Notes: generated by a model not told the origin, from the sequence alone. Positions 8,431 to 18,228 are shown, counted from the stretch's first letter. The stretch: DNA of 64,000 nt from Saprospiraceae bacterium (GCA_016717265.1 JADKFX010000001.1:3112501-3176500); one strand, 5' to 3'. Made by a program: numbers and translations.

Positions 8431-8469
8431 AAGACAGGCATTAGATGTAAATCCAATGCCTGTTTTGTT
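8431..8469 (+). terminator. Rho-independent terminator of the repeat lipoprotein gene
   Basis: ACAGGCATT (8434-8442) pairs with AATGCCTGT (8455-8463), extended by A-T pairs, and is followed by TTTGTTT. It lies about 27 bases after the stop codon. Confidence 0.75.
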
Positions 8470-8612
8470 TAAAAAATACTTATGCATTATTCAAGATGAA
8501 CTGAATTGTTTATACTACTTTCGGAATCAGTATCAAAATAAAGTCAATAAATAATTTCCTATTTACATACTATGATAGCTGATTTAATTCCAATTCCGTT
8601 ACTTTTACAATA

Positions 8613-8630
8613 AATTGAATTAATTCAATT
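8613..8630. repeat. Perfect 18-bp AT-rich palindrome upstream of the beta-helix gene
   Basis: AATTGAATTAATTCAATT reads identically on both strands. It lies 57 bases before the start at 8688, where an operator could sit. Its composition is low complexity, so chance is possible. Confidence 0.4.
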
Positions 8631-8687
8631 AGAAAATACCTGAAATTTCTTCAGCTATTTAAGGATACAAAACAAATATTGTGCGCT

Positions 8688-10694
8688 ATGAATAATTTTA
8701 TTAACCAGGCTTTGATTTTAATATTTCTAATTTTGTGGTCCGCAATTCAAAGCCAAATAGCAACACCAAATTTACCGAATACCTCATCGATTTCAAGTTG
8801 CTTTCCTGATACAACAGGATATCTTCGTTTTACAGTCGGGCCTACAGGTCGAGATTTTAAAGATTTGCAACTTGCAATTAACACCGCACAGCCAGGCACC
8901 GTTTTGATACTAGATGCAGGTGCCCGATTTAATGGTGGATTTACACTTCCTGCAAAATCAAATGCCCCGGGTTGGATTATCTTAATTTCGTCTCGAATGG
9001 ATTTACTCCCAAAAGAAGAAATTCGTGTGGCTCCTTTTGCTAGTACAGGAAATATGACATTTAAAACACAAGCGAGTGTCATGCCTAAAATTGTAACATC
9101 AAATCTTTCAGGAATCCCCTGTCTAGTCACGCAAACAAATGCACATCATTACCGAATTGTTGGAATAGAAATAACAGCGGATCCAAGCGTTTTAAATAGT
9201 TATGGTTTGATTAATTTTGGAGATGGATCTTCTGCACAAAATTCACTGACTAATATTCCACATCATTTGATTGTAGATCGCTGTTACATTCATGGACACA
9301 CCAAAGCTACCATTATGAAATATGGTGTCCGTTTAGATTGTGCAAATGCTGCAATTTTGGATTCCTATATTTCCGATTTTCATAGCATTGGATTTGATGC
9401 CCAGGCAATCTCAGGAATCAATGGACCAGGACCTTTCAAAATTATTAATAATTATTTGGAGGCTTCCGGAGAAAATATTCTTTTTGGTGGCGCTGCTACA
9501 GCAATTCCAGGACTTATTCCGTCTGATATTGAAATTCGACAAAATTACTTTTACAAACCCTGGTCCTGGAAAGTTGGACATCCAAGTTATGCAGGAACCC
9601 ATTGGACAATTAAAAATTTATTTGAATTAAAAACTGGAGTACGCGTTTTACTGGATGGAAATATTCTTGAAAACTCATGGGCAGATTTACCAATAGGTCA
9701 AAGTGGTGCTGCTATTTTACTGACGATTAGAATTGAAGGAGGCAGCTCGCCTCAAGCAGATGTTAGTGATGTCACAATCACGAATAATATTATAAGACAT
9801 GCAGGCTCCGGAATTTCTCTTTCTGGAAGTGATGGTGGCCTCGGAACGATCTCTAAAAGAATAAAAATTGCAAATAATCTTTTTGAAGACATAAATGGTC
9901 CTGCATTTGGCGACCAAAATATTGCTGGTCCTAATGATGGAATTTTTATTAAAATCGGTGAACCAATGGATATCATTCTGGATCATAATACCATTTTTCA
10001 AACAGGTGCAATTACCTGGGCTTATGATATCGCAAAAAACTTTACATTCACCAATAATATTTGCAATAGCTACGTATCTGCAGGTGGATATCAAGGAATT
10101 TATGGACCCGGTTATTCACAAGGCAATAATACGATTGCCCATTATTTTCCTGACATTACAGATTCCAATAAACGCTTTCATAAAAATGTACTTATCGGCG
10201 GTGATGCCAGTAAATATTCGAACTTCAAAATGATGAGTCAAAATTATTTCCCTGCAAACGTTTCCAATGTTGGTTTTACAGACTATCCAAATGGCATTTT
10301 GGATTACAAAAATTATAAATTAAAAAGCAACAGTTTGTATTTTAAAAATGGGACCGATCAATTAGATCTTGGAGTTGACTTCAACAAACTCGATTCAGCT
10401 TTTTTTCAATCCAGAAATTGCCCTCCAATAACAACGTATACAACAGAAAAAGCGAATCCTGAATTCATAAAAATTGAGCATTTTGTAAGCAATGATAACA
10501 TATCTTTCAAAATACAAGGAATGAAAGCGAAATATATCTTGCTAACGGACTTAACCGGAAAAAGAGTTTTACATAATAATATGAATTCAAATGCATTTGA
10601 ATTAAAAACAAACTCATTTTTACCAGGCCTATACATTGTAACTTTTGCCTCTGATCTTAAATCAATTAGTAAATTAATTAGTATTCATCCTTAA
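8688..10694 (+). CDS. Secreted right-handed beta-helix protein with a T9SS-like C-terminal domain
   Basis: A 668-residue protein. Residues 1-23 form a signal peptide ending SAIQSQ. Residues about 45-580 contain the recurring short strands and Asn-rich turns of a right-handed parallel beta-helix (for example IINNYLEAS, ITNNIIRHAG, IANNLFEDI, LDHNTIF), the fold of pectate-lyase-like and carbohydrate-binding proteins. The last 65 residues (ISFKIQ...LLTDLTGKRVL...LPGLYIVTF...SKLISI) look like a type A T9SS sorting domain, so the protein is probably carried to the cell surface by the system encoded at 29356-34966. The ATG at 8688 is chosen over the TTG at 8679. The substrate is unknown. No partner genes are adjacent. 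Confidence 0.82.
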   Translation: MNNFINQALILIFLILWSAIQSQIATPNLPNTSSISSCFPDTTGYLRFTVGPTGRDFKDLQLAINTAQPGTVLILDAGARFNGGFTLPAKSNAPGWIILISSRMDLLPKEEIRVAPFASTGNMTFKTQASVMPKIVTSNLSGIPCLVTQTNAHHYRIVGIEITADPSVLNSYGLINFGDGSSAQNSLTNIPHHLIVDRCYIHGHTKATIMKYGVRLDCANAAILDSYISDFHSIGFDAQAISGINGPGPFKIINNYLEASGENILFGGAATAIPGLIPSDIEIRQNYFYKPWSWKVGHPSYAGTHWTIKNLFELKTGVRVLLDGNILENSWADLPIGQSGAAILLTIRIEGGSSPQADVSDVTITNNIIRHAGSGISLSGSDGGLGTISKRIKIANNLFEDINGPAFGDQNIAGPNDGIFIKIGEPMDIILDHNTIFQTGAITWAYDIAKNFTFTNNICNSYVSAGGYQGIYGPGYSQGNNTIAHYFPDITDSNKRFHKNVLIGGDASKYSNFKMMSQNYFPANVSNVGFTDYPNGILDYKNYKLKSNSLYFKNGTDQLDLGVDFNKLDSAFFQSRNCPPITTYTTEKANPEFIKIEHFVSNDNISFKIQGMKAKYILLTDLTGKRVLHNNMNSNAFELKTNSFLPGLYIVTFASDLKSISKLISIHP

Positions 10695-10819
10695 TAAAAT
10701 GCTTAATCAGAAAATTGTCAACAACCAACAGGTTTGCCAATTGGAAATTATCGTTAATCCAAAGGTTTAATAAATGAATTATAAATCCGGAAGATTTGAA
10801 AAAATAATGACTACACGAT

Positions 10820-12073
10820 TTAAGCAGATTTTTTAATCATCATCGGGTCAATGCGTTCCAAGACATAAGGTCGGTCAATCATCAATTTTCTATTTTTTTC
10901 ATTCCGATCCGTTTCAAACATTGCTTCCTTTAAGATGGTTTCACATATGGAGCGCAATCCTCTTGCGCCTAACTTATTTTCAAACGCGAGTTCCGCTATA
11001 GTAGAAATTGCCTCCTTCTTAATATCTAACTGAATCCCATCCATTGCAAAAAGTTTTTGGTATTGCTTTATAATTGCATTTTTTGGTATAGTCAGAATTT
11101 CCATAAGCGAATCTTTTGAAAGATTTTCAAGATATGCTAAAACGGGAAGTCTTCCTAATAGCTCCGGGATGAGCCCAAATTTTTTTAAATCTTGATGGTT
11201 TACATATTTGAGTAAACTTTCAGTGTCTGTTTCTTTGCGATCACCAGCTTGTGAATACCCAATTACATGCGTGTTTAAACGTTTTGCAATAATCTTTTCC
11301 AGACTATCGAAAGCACCGCCACAAATAAATAGAATATTCTGTGTATTGAGTTTTAAAAATTGTTGCTCAGGGTGTTTGCGACCACCAGCAGGTGGAACAT
11401 TAACGTCGGCACCTTCAATAATTTTCAACAATGCTTGCTGAACACCTTCTCCTGAAACATCCCTTGTAATCGATGGGTTTTCACTTCTGCGTGAAATTTT
11501 ATCGATTTCATCGATATAAATTATACCCCGCTCAGCTTGACCAATATTATATTCACAGGATTGCAACAATCTACTTAACATCCCTTCTACATCTTCTCCT
11601 ACGTAGCCAGCTTCTGTAAATGAAGTTGCATCTACAATTGCAAAAGGAACATCTAACAATTTAGCAAGTGTTTTTGCAAGTAAGGTTTTACCAGTTCCTG
11701 TTGGACCAATAAACAAAACATTTGATTTCTCTATTTCAACTTCATTATCACTTACTTCCGTTAATCGCTTATAGTGATTATAAACTGCAACAGACAATGT
11801 TTTCTTGGCTTCAACTTGTCCGATGACATATAAATCAAGATAATTCTTAATAAATTTTGGTGAAAAATGTTCTGGTAATTTAAATTTATTATCTGATTGC
11901 TTTGTAGTTTTAAACTGGCTCACTTCTTCTTCCACTATTTGATACGCATGCATAATACATGCTTCACAAATCGAGGCATTTTCACCCTGCACTAAAATAC
12001 TAACTTCAGTTTGTTTTTTTCCACAAAAAACACAACTTTCTTCTGGGTTAGAATCCGACTTCTTTTTTGCCAT
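10820..12073 (-). CDS. clpX: ATP-dependent Clp protease ATP-binding subunit ClpX
   Basis: A 417-residue AAA+ unfoldase that feeds substrates to ClpP. The N-terminal zinc-binding domain has Cys14, Cys17, Cys36 and Cys39. Walker A is GPTGTGKT (123-130), Walker B IIYIDEID (184-191), the pore-1 loop GYVG (156-159) and the RKH loop 232-234. The ClpP-docking loop reads IGY (271-273) where E. coli has IGF. The gene follows clpP by 10 bases in the order tig-clpP-clpX, so the unfoldase and its protease should be made together. Confidence 0.98.
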   Translation of the reverse strand: MAKKKSDSNPEESCVFCGKKQTEVSILVQGENASICEACIMHAYQIVEEEVSQFKTTKQSDNKFKLPEHFSPKFIKNYLDLYVIGQVEAKKTLSVAVYNHYKRLTEVSDNEVEIEKSNVLFIGPTGTGKTLLAKTLAKLLDVPFAIVDATSFTEAGYVGEDVEGMLSRLLQSCEYNIGQAERGIIYIDEIDKISRRSENPSITRDVSGEGVQQALLKIIEGADVNVPPAGGRKHPEQQFLKLNTQNILFICGGAFDSLEKIIAKRLNTHVIGYSQAGDRKETDTESLLKYVNHQDLKKFGLIPELLGRLPVLAYLENLSKDSLMEILTIPKNAIIKQYQKLFAMDGIQLDIKKEAISTIAELAFENKLGARGLRSICETILKEAMFETDRNEKNRKLMIDRPYVLERIDPMMIKKSA

Positions 12074-12083
12074 ACTATGCTAT

Positions 12084-12770
12084 TTATTTTTTTGCCCGGA
12101 TAAGCACTTCATCAACAATTCCATATTCTTTAGCTTCAGAAGCAGACATCCAATTATCTCTATCACAATCCTGTTCTATGGTATCAAAATCTTTTCCAGT
12201 ATGTATAGCCAAAATCTCATACAATTCTTTTTTCATAGTTTTGATTAAGTTATATGAAATTTCCATATCACTAAATTGACCTTGCATCCCGCCGGAAGGT
12301 TGGTGAATCATGACCCTACTATGTTTAAGACAAGTTCTTTTGCCTTTTGTTCCAGCACATAAAAGAACAGCACCCATGGAGGCTGCTAATCCAGTGCAAA
12401 TAGTTGCAACATCTGGATTTACATATTGCATTGTATCATAAATACCCAATCCATCAATCACAGAACCGCCAGGACTATTGATATACATTTGAATATCCCG
12501 TTTTGGATCTGCAGAATCCAAAAAAAGCAATTGAGCCTGGATAACATTGGCAACATAATCATTAACAGGAACTCCCATAAAAATGATCCGATCCATCATT
12601 AATCGACTAAACACATCCATCCCTACGACATTCATTTGTCGTTCTTCAATAACCGTTGGCGTAAACCCAGTGATATCCGGCACTGAATGTTCCATATATT
12701 TCTCTAGATGGATGGAAGACATTCCCATATGTTTAACAGCGTATTTCTTAAATTCATTTTTTGAAAACAT
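12084..12770 (-). CDS. clpP: ATP-dependent Clp protease proteolytic subunit
   Basis: A 228-residue serine peptidase that forms the barrel-shaped Clp proteolytic core. The catalytic triad is Ser131 (GLAASMGAVL), His156 (RVMIHQPSGG) and Asp205 (DCDRDNW). Its internal spacings of 25 and 49 residues equal those of the E. coli enzyme. The N-terminal stretch of about 35 residues before the core is propeptide-like and normal for Bacteroidota. It lies 23 bases after tig and 10 before clpX. Confidence 0.98.
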   Translation of the reverse strand: MFSKNEFKKYAVKHMGMSSIHLEKYMEHSVPDITGFTPTVIEERQMNVVGMDVFSRLMMDRIIFMGVPVNDYVANVIQAQLLFLDSADPKRDIQMYINSPGGSVIDGLGIYDTMQYVNPDVATICTGLAASMGAVLLCAGTKGKRTCLKHSRVMIHQPSGGMQGQFSDMEISYNLIKTMKKELYEILAIHTGKDFDTIEQDCDRDNWMSASEAKEYGIVDEVLIRAKK

Positions 12771-12793
12771 AGTATTTAATTTAATTCATTTAA

Positions 12794-14173
12794 TTAATGG
12801 TTGTGCGCATTGATTTCCTTTACCTTATCTCTAAATTCATCCAGTGTAATCTCTGCATTACTTAAACTAATATTATCCTTAATCCATTGCAATGCCTTTT
12901 GATTTTGAGCTTCAACAAAATAATGCATAGATTTTTCTTTATCGGAAAGCGTTCTTTTTGCTAATTCCTGCCAAGATTGATCTGGTAATTGAATCCCTGG
13001 ATATTGATTTTTCATTTCTGCGATTACAATTTCCGCAACATCTTCATATTTCAATGTAAGCGATCCTTCTTCCAGGATCTTATCCCGTAGTATTCTCCAA
13101 CTCATACCCTCCTTAAAATGATATAATTCATGTTCCAATTCATGGCCTTGTTTCTCAGCCCATTCTGGATATGTAGCTTGCAACCATTTTATCAGAAATT
13201 GATCTGGATAGTTCATTCCTGATTCGTGGACAAATTTCTTTACCAATTCTATGTCAAGAAATTTTGAACATTCATTATCAAAATAAGCTTCTAAATTCGT
13301 TCTTAGACTTGCTCTCAACTCAGTTTCATTGGTAATGACGGTATCCGGACCAAAAGCCTTTTTGTATAATTCCTCTGAAAGCTCCGCAGGTGTTTTACGC
13401 ATTACTTTGGTAATCGTGGCTCTGTAAAAATTTCCTGGTTTAAAATCTTCGGATTGGTCATCCGGTATTTTTAATAAATACTTGCGAATTTCCTTTTCAG
13501 ATAGATTTTTTTCAATTTCTTCAACATTTAAATCGAATACATCTCCTTTTTTTAAGCCCTTCAGTTTATTTGCAAAATCGTCTAAAGTATGTTCGCCAAG
13601 AGATACCGGAAATTGTGTTTTCCAACCATCTAATTTAACCTGGCCATTTTCCAATTCCTGAGCTTCCAATTCTATAAAATCTTCAGCTATAATTGAATCT
13701 TCCGTTTCCGCAGATTCACCCAATTTATCCTGCAAATGCTTAACTTCTTCATCAATTCGATCATCTGGAATTTTTACATTAAATCTAATAAGGCTAAAAC
13801 CTTCGATAATTTTGGCGATCTCGGGTTTAGGAGAAATGCCAATTTCAAATTTAAACTCCAGGTCATCTACAATCTCTTGATTAGCCTCTAAAGGCACCGG
13901 GATTAGATCCCCTAAGAATTGAAGTCCTTGCTCTTTTTGATAATCTTCAATAGATTTATTAAGGAGTTTATTTAAAATGTCTGCTTTAATTTCATCGCCA
14001 TAGAGTTTTCTAACCATCCCATCTGGGACAGCACCTTGTCGAAAGCCTTTAATCTGAGCTGATTTTTTAATTCGTTTCAACTCATCATTTACTTTTGGCA
14101 AATAATCATCAACGCTAAAAGATACTACTAAATATCCATGTTGGTTTGTAATCGGTTCAATCCGTATATTCAT
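12794..14173 (-). CDS. tig: Trigger factor (ribosome-associated chaperone)
   Basis: A 459-residue chaperone that meets nascent chains at the ribosome exit tunnel. The ribosome-docking signature GFRQGAVP is at residues 43-50. A middle segment (about 150-250) corresponds to the PPIase-like domain, in the diverged form usual in Bacteroidota, and a long helical C-terminal domain follows. The frame stays open upstream into the tRNA gene to 14281, but the ATG at 14173 (MNIRIEPIT) fits the family start. It heads tig-clpP-clpX and lies 69 bases downstream of tRNA-Leu in the same direction. Confidence 0.95.
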   Translation of the reverse strand: MNIRIEPITNQHGYLVVSFSVDDYLPKVNDELKRIKKSAQIKGFRQGAVPDGMVRKLYGDEIKADILNKLLNKSIEDYQKEQGLQFLGDLIPVPLEANQEIVDDLEFKFEIGISPKPEIAKIIEGFSLIRFNVKIPDDRIDEEVKHLQDKLGESAETEDSIIAEDFIELEAQELENGQVKLDGWKTQFPVSLGEHTLDDFANKLKGLKKGDVFDLNVEEIEKNLSEKEIRKYLLKIPDDQSEDFKPGNFYRATITKVMRKTPAELSEELYKKAFGPDTVITNETELRASLRTNLEAYFDNECSKFLDIELVKKFVHESGMNYPDQFLIKWLQATYPEWAEKQGHELEHELYHFKEGMSWRILRDKILEEGSLTLKYEDVAEIVIAEMKNQYPGIQLPDQSWQELAKRTLSDKEKSMHYFVEAQNQKALQWIKDNISLSNAEITLDEFRDKVKEINAHNH

Positions 14174-14242
14174 GAATGTAAATTCGAAAATTAAATAAAT
14201 TGGAAATAAAACAAGATCTGTATCAATAAGGTTTTGAAACAG

Positions 14243-14324
14243 TGCGGGCGGAGGGAGTCGAACCCACACGCCTTTCAGCACCAGATCCTAAGTCTGGCGT
14301 GTCTGCCAGTTTCACCACGCCCGC
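14243..14324 (-). tRNA. tRNA-Leu (anticodon UAG)
   Basis: This 82-nt cloverleaf has 7-bp acceptor arms GCGGGCG (14318-14324) and CGCCCGC (14244-14250). The anticodon stem CCAGA/UCUGG holds the loop CUUAGGA, and the long variable arm is typical of class II tRNAs. The discriminator base is A, and CCA is not encoded. The T stem (GUGGG/CCCUC) has one U-U mismatch. A perfect -7 box sits 11 bases upstream, and tig lies downstream on the same strand. Confidence 0.96.
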
Positions 14325-14334
14325 AAATGCGCGG

Positions 14335-14342
14335 CAAAGTTA
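14335..14342 (-). promoter_or_regulatory. -7 promoter box TAACTTTG for tRNA-Leu (and possibly tig-clpPX)
   Basis: On the minus strand TAACTTTG matches TAnnTTTG exactly and ends 11 bases before the mature tRNA 5' end. This is where transcription of the tRNA would be expected to start. Confidence 0.6.
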
Positions 14343-14477
14343 ATCATTAAGATCAGATTCTCTAAGGAGTTTTAATTTATTTACATATTAAATAAATAAA
14401 TATGTGTTTAGGCTTAACAACAAGCCCTCTAACTAAATTAATACTTGGAAAATCCTTAAAAATCAACAAATAATCCT

Positions 14478-14485
14478 TAATTTTG
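14478..14485 (+). promoter_or_regulatory. -7 promoter box TAATTTTG for rel
   Basis: This is an exact TAnnTTTG match ending 10 bases before the ATG at 14496, so the transcript would have a very short leader. Confidence 0.5.
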
Positions 14486-14495
14486 TAATTCTAAT

Positions 14496-16730
14496 ATGTC
14501 TTCATCTGATTCCATGATCGCAGATGTCCAATCCCAACAGGAAAAGGACCAACGGCTTATCCGGGCTGCTTATAGAAGATTATTACGCGCTATTGGTGAT
14601 AATACACTCCAACTTGAAGACAAAACTCAAATTCGCGCTGCTTTTGAATTTGCTATGGAAGCCCATGGTAAACAACGACGAAAATCCGGTGAACCCTATA
14701 TTACCCATCCACTTGAGGTAGCTAGAATCTGTTTTGAAGAAATGGGACTCGGCCCTACTGCTGTAATTGCAGCGTTATTGCATGACACAGTTGAAGATAC
14801 TCCAGTTGAGTTAATAGATGTGGAGCAAAAATTCGGTCCGAAAATTTCTAAAATTGTAGATGGACTAACAAAACTTGATGGTTTATATAACATTGAAAGT
14901 CCGCAAGCCGAAAACTTTAAAAAAGTACTGTCTACTTTAGTAGAAGATGTGCGAGTCGTATTGATTAAAATGGCCGACCGGCTGCATAACTTGCGAACCA
15001 TAGACATTATGCCTCGGCATAAACAACTAAAAATTGCAGCTGAAACAAGCTATATCTATGCTCCACTTGCTCATCGATTGGGTTTATATAATTTGAAATC
15101 TGAATTTATGGATCTCTGTCTTAAAATAACAGAACCTGAATTATATCATGAAATCAATAATAAATTAAAACAAACACAAAAAGACCGAAACAAATTTATA
15201 AATGACTTTATCAAGCCTTTAAAATTTGAATTAGATAAATTAACAATTCCCTATAAAATTTATGGCAGACCCAAATCGCTTTCTTCCATAGCCAATAAAA
15301 TTAAAACGAAAAAAGTTGGATTTGAAGAAATCTATGATCTTTTCGCTGTAAGGATTGTACTTGATGTTCCATCGGATAAAGAAAAATCTGCCTGCTGGCT
15401 TTGTTATAGTATCGTTACAGACGTCCATCGACCCATTCCTGAGCGATTAAAAGATTGGATTACCACTCCAAAATCTAATGGATATGAATCCCTTCACACT
15501 ACTGTTATTGGACCAGGAGGGAGATATGTTGAAGTTCAAATCCGATCCCGAAGAATGGATGAAATTGCTGAAAAAGGATTTGCAGCACATTGGAAATATA
15601 AGGAAATTAACAGTTTACAAAGCGTTTATGATCATTGGTTTGATAGTATTCGAGATGTTTTAGAAACACCTCATAATGATGCGATTGAATTTTTAAATGA
15701 TTTTAAAGCAAACTTATATGGAGAAGAAGTTTATATCTATACTCCTAAAGGGGATATGAAAGTACTCCCAAAAGGTGCAACTGTATTAGATTTTGCATTT
15801 TCTATTCATACAGATGTGGGTTATCATGCATCTGCATTTAAAATCAATAATAAGTTGGTTCCAATGGGTTACACTTTGGATAGTGGTGACCAAGTACAAA
15901 TTATTACAAATAAAAATCAAAAACCAACTGAAGATTGGCTAAAATTAGTGGTTACTGGAAAAGCCCGGGCCCGCATCCGAACTGCCTTAAAAGAAGAGCA
16001 ACGCAAAGTTGCTGATATGGGTAAAGAAATCTTAGATCGAAAATTAAAAAATGCAAAATTAGACCTCGATGAAAATTTAGAATCCCTTACTAAAATTTTA
16101 AATTTCAAGTCCAGATTTGACTTATACTTTTCAATTGGGGAAGAAAAAATTGATATCAATGATAGTCTGAAACTATTCAATATTGAAAAAGGCAGATTGA
16201 TTGAAAAAAAATCTGAACCCGCTGAAGATAAAGAACCTGTAACAAAACCAAGTGCAAATCCTGTGTTACAAAAAGTAGGGATCCTTGTGAATGGAGAACC
16301 CGCACGTCAATATAATTATACTTTAGCCCATTGTTGCAATCCACTGCATGGAGATGAAATCTTTGGTTATGTTACTTCAAGCAGCGGTTTGCGAATTCAT
16401 AGATCCAATTGTCCGAATGCCGAACATTTAATGGTCAATCATGGTTACCGTATTTTAAAAGCAGAATGGTCGGATATGATTGAAGAAGCCTTTACAGCTG
16501 AATTATTAATCATTGGAATTGATGATGGCCCTGGCGTCATTGAACGATTATCGCATCATATCTCTGCAAAACTAGGTGTTAACATCACTTCCTTTAGTAT
16601 CATTGGTCATCAAGGCACATTTGAAGGTAAAATTGGTTTAATTGTGAATAACCGAACTCATCTAAATCATATAATCACGGCACTTTCTAAATTGGAAGGA
16701 ATTTCCAGTGTACAACGAATTGATCATTAA
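14496..16730 (+). CDS. rel: Bifunctional (p)ppGpp synthetase/hydrolase (RelA/SpoT family)
   Basis: A 744-residue stringent-response enzyme. The hydrolase domain keeps the HD residues (His57 and His96-Asp97 in LLHDTVEDT). The synthetase domain (about 250-370) has GRPKS, the RLKD motif at 317-320 and NGYESLHTTV. An RxKD motif rather than ExDD is the form associated with bifunctional enzymes. A TGS domain (about 408-470), a conserved Cys-His-rich segment (HCCNPLHGDEIFGY, about 609-622) and a C-terminal ACT domain (about 665-740) complete the long form. Both activities are therefore expected. It is monocistronic and divergent from the tRNA/tig unit. No second long RSH gene is in this window. Confidence 0.97.
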   Translation: MSSSDSMIADVQSQQEKDQRLIRAAYRRLLRAIGDNTLQLEDKTQIRAAFEFAMEAHGKQRRKSGEPYITHPLEVARICFEEMGLGPTAVIAALLHDTVEDTPVELIDVEQKFGPKISKIVDGLTKLDGLYNIESPQAENFKKVLSTLVEDVRVVLIKMADRLHNLRTIDIMPRHKQLKIAAETSYIYAPLAHRLGLYNLKSEFMDLCLKITEPELYHEINNKLKQTQKDRNKFINDFIKPLKFELDKLTIPYKIYGRPKSLSSIANKIKTKKVGFEEIYDLFAVRIVLDVPSDKEKSACWLCYSIVTDVHRPIPERLKDWITTPKSNGYESLHTTVIGPGGRYVEVQIRSRRMDEIAEKGFAAHWKYKEINSLQSVYDHWFDSIRDVLETPHNDAIEFLNDFKANLYGEEVYIYTPKGDMKVLPKGATVLDFAFSIHTDVGYHASAFKINNKLVPMGYTLDSGDQVQIITNKNQKPTEDWLKLVVTGKARARIRTALKEEQRKVADMGKEILDRKLKNAKLDLDENLESLTKILNFKSRFDLYFSIGEEKIDINDSLKLFNIEKGRLIEKKSEPAEDKEPVTKPSANPVLQKVGILVNGEPARQYNYTLAHCCNPLHGDEIFGYVTSSSGLRIHRSNCPNAEHLMVNHGYRILKAEWSDMIEEAFTAELLIIGIDDGPGVIERLSHHISAKLGVNITSFSIIGHQGTFEGKIGLIVNNRTHLNHIITALSKLEGISSVQRIDH

Positions 16731-16853
16731 AATAATCAGATTTTTCCATTTTCTGCCTAAGATTGTACAATTTCAATGCATTTGAACTTTAATAAATATT
16801 AAAAATTTACTATATTTATCTACCTTCGCGCCTTACCAAAGCTCAATATTTAT

Positions 16854-18122
16854 ATGCCGGTAGATGCCATTTTAGGATTACAATGGGGGGATGAAGGAAA
16901 GGGTAAAATTGTAGATTTTCTGGCTGACAAATACCATGCTGTTTGCCGGTTTCAAGGCGGACCTAATGCTGGTCATACACTTTGGATCGAAGGCCGCAAA
17001 TTTGTTTTACACACATTACCATCTGGAATTTTCAGAAAAAATACTTTAAATTTAATAGGTAATGGTGTGGTAATTGACCCGATTACCCTGGCTCGTGAAA
17101 TTCAAATGGTATCCGAGGATGTTCCAGATCTCCACCAACGATTATTCGTTTCCCAGAAAGCACATCTAATCTTACCTACACATCGTTGGATTGATCAGGC
17201 ATCAGAACTAGCGAAAGGTAAAAATAAAATTGGTTCAACGCTTAGAGGGATTGGTCCATGTTATATGGATAAAACAGGAAGAAATGGTTTACGTATAGGA
17301 GATCTAAATTTATTTAATTTTAAACAAGATTATTTTTCACTTAAAGAAAAACATCTACAATTTTTAAAATTATTTCCAACTACTGATTTTAATATTGAAG
17401 CGGAAGAGAAAAAATGGTTCGAAGCAATCGAAACAATTAAAGAACTTCAAATAATTAATGGAGAATATTGGTTAAATAATTTATTAGATAAAAATACTGC
17501 AGTGCTTGCAGAAGGTGCACAAGGCACAATGTTGGATGTTGATTTTGGCACCTATCCTTTTGTTACTTCTTCTAACACTATTGCAGCGGGAATTTGCACA
17601 GGTCTTGGTGTGCCGCCTAATAAAATCAGAAAAGTAATTGGCATTGCAAAAGCCTATTGCACTCGGGTAGGTTCAGGGCCATTTCCATCAGAATTAACAG
17701 ATGCTGTAGGTGAAAAACTTCGTATCGAAGGGAATGAATTTGGATCCACCACAGGAAGACCTAGAAGATGTGGGTGGCTTGATCTTGTGCAATTAAAGTA
17801 CAGCACCATGATCAATGGTGTAACAGACCTTTGTATCACAAAAGTAGATGTATTAAACTCTTTTGATGAAATAAAATTAGTGCAAACATATACCCTTGAT
17901 AATTTAATTACTACGAACGAATTACCTTTTCATTTGGATGAAATAAAAGAGGTTAGTGCTATTTCTTTACCCGGCTGGAATCAAAGTTTAGCAAATTGTA
18001 AAACTAAAGATGCGTTGCCAACTGCGGTCCAACATTTATTAAATACTATAAATGAACATAGTGGAATTCCAGTAAAACTACTTTCTACCGGACCAGGTCG
18101 AGATGAATTATTACAACTTTAA
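16854..18122 (+). CDS. purA: Adenylosuccinate synthetase
   Basis: A 422-residue GTP-dependent enzyme that joins IMP and aspartate, the first committed step to AMP. The N-terminus has GLQWGDEGKGK with Asp13, and His41 in GHTLW; both fall at the same positions as in the E. coli enzyme. TTGRPRRCGW (about residues 301-310) is the IMP/aspartate loop. The length is normal. A near-consensus -7 box (TACCTTCG, 16821-16828) lies 26 bases upstream. purH of the same pathway is elsewhere in this window, at 47243-48742. Confidence 0.98.
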   Translation: MPVDAILGLQWGDEGKGKIVDFLADKYHAVCRFQGGPNAGHTLWIEGRKFVLHTLPSGIFRKNTLNLIGNGVVIDPITLAREIQMVSEDVPDLHQRLFVSQKAHLILPTHRWIDQASELAKGKNKIGSTLRGIGPCYMDKTGRNGLRIGDLNLFNFKQDYFSLKEKHLQFLKLFPTTDFNIEAEEKKWFEAIETIKELQIINGEYWLNNLLDKNTAVLAEGAQGTMLDVDFGTYPFVTSSNTIAAGICTGLGVPPNKIRKVIGIAKAYCTRVGSGPFPSELTDAVGEKLRIEGNEFGSTTGRPRRCGWLDLVQLKYSTMINGVTDLCITKVDVLNSFDEIKLVQTYTLDNLITTNELPFHLDEIKEVSAISLPGWNQSLANCKTKDALPTAVQHLLNTINEHSGIPVKLLSTGPGRDELLQL

Positions 18123-18228
18123 TGTGTATTTGGTGAATTAAAAATAATTTAAAACTTTTAGCTAATAACGTTGTACTCATTTTCTTTTTATTAGCGCAAG
18201 AATTTACAATTAAATCAGATGCTCTTCA

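Noticed and set aside
8747..9130. 127-residue open frame on the minus strand within the beta-helix gene
   Set aside because: It is antisense to a well-supported secreted protein with signal peptide and sorting domain. Long antisense frames are expected from the codon bias of such genes.
14174..14281. N-terminal extension of trigger factor into the tRNA gene
   Set aside because: The extra 36 residues would be encoded partly by tRNA-Leu sequence and precede the normal family start MNIRIEP.
18161..18195. Inverted repeat GCTAATAA/TTATTAGC between purA and the methyltransferase gene
   Set aside because: It is an 8-bp AT-rich stem with a 19-base loop and no T run, too weak to call a terminator.
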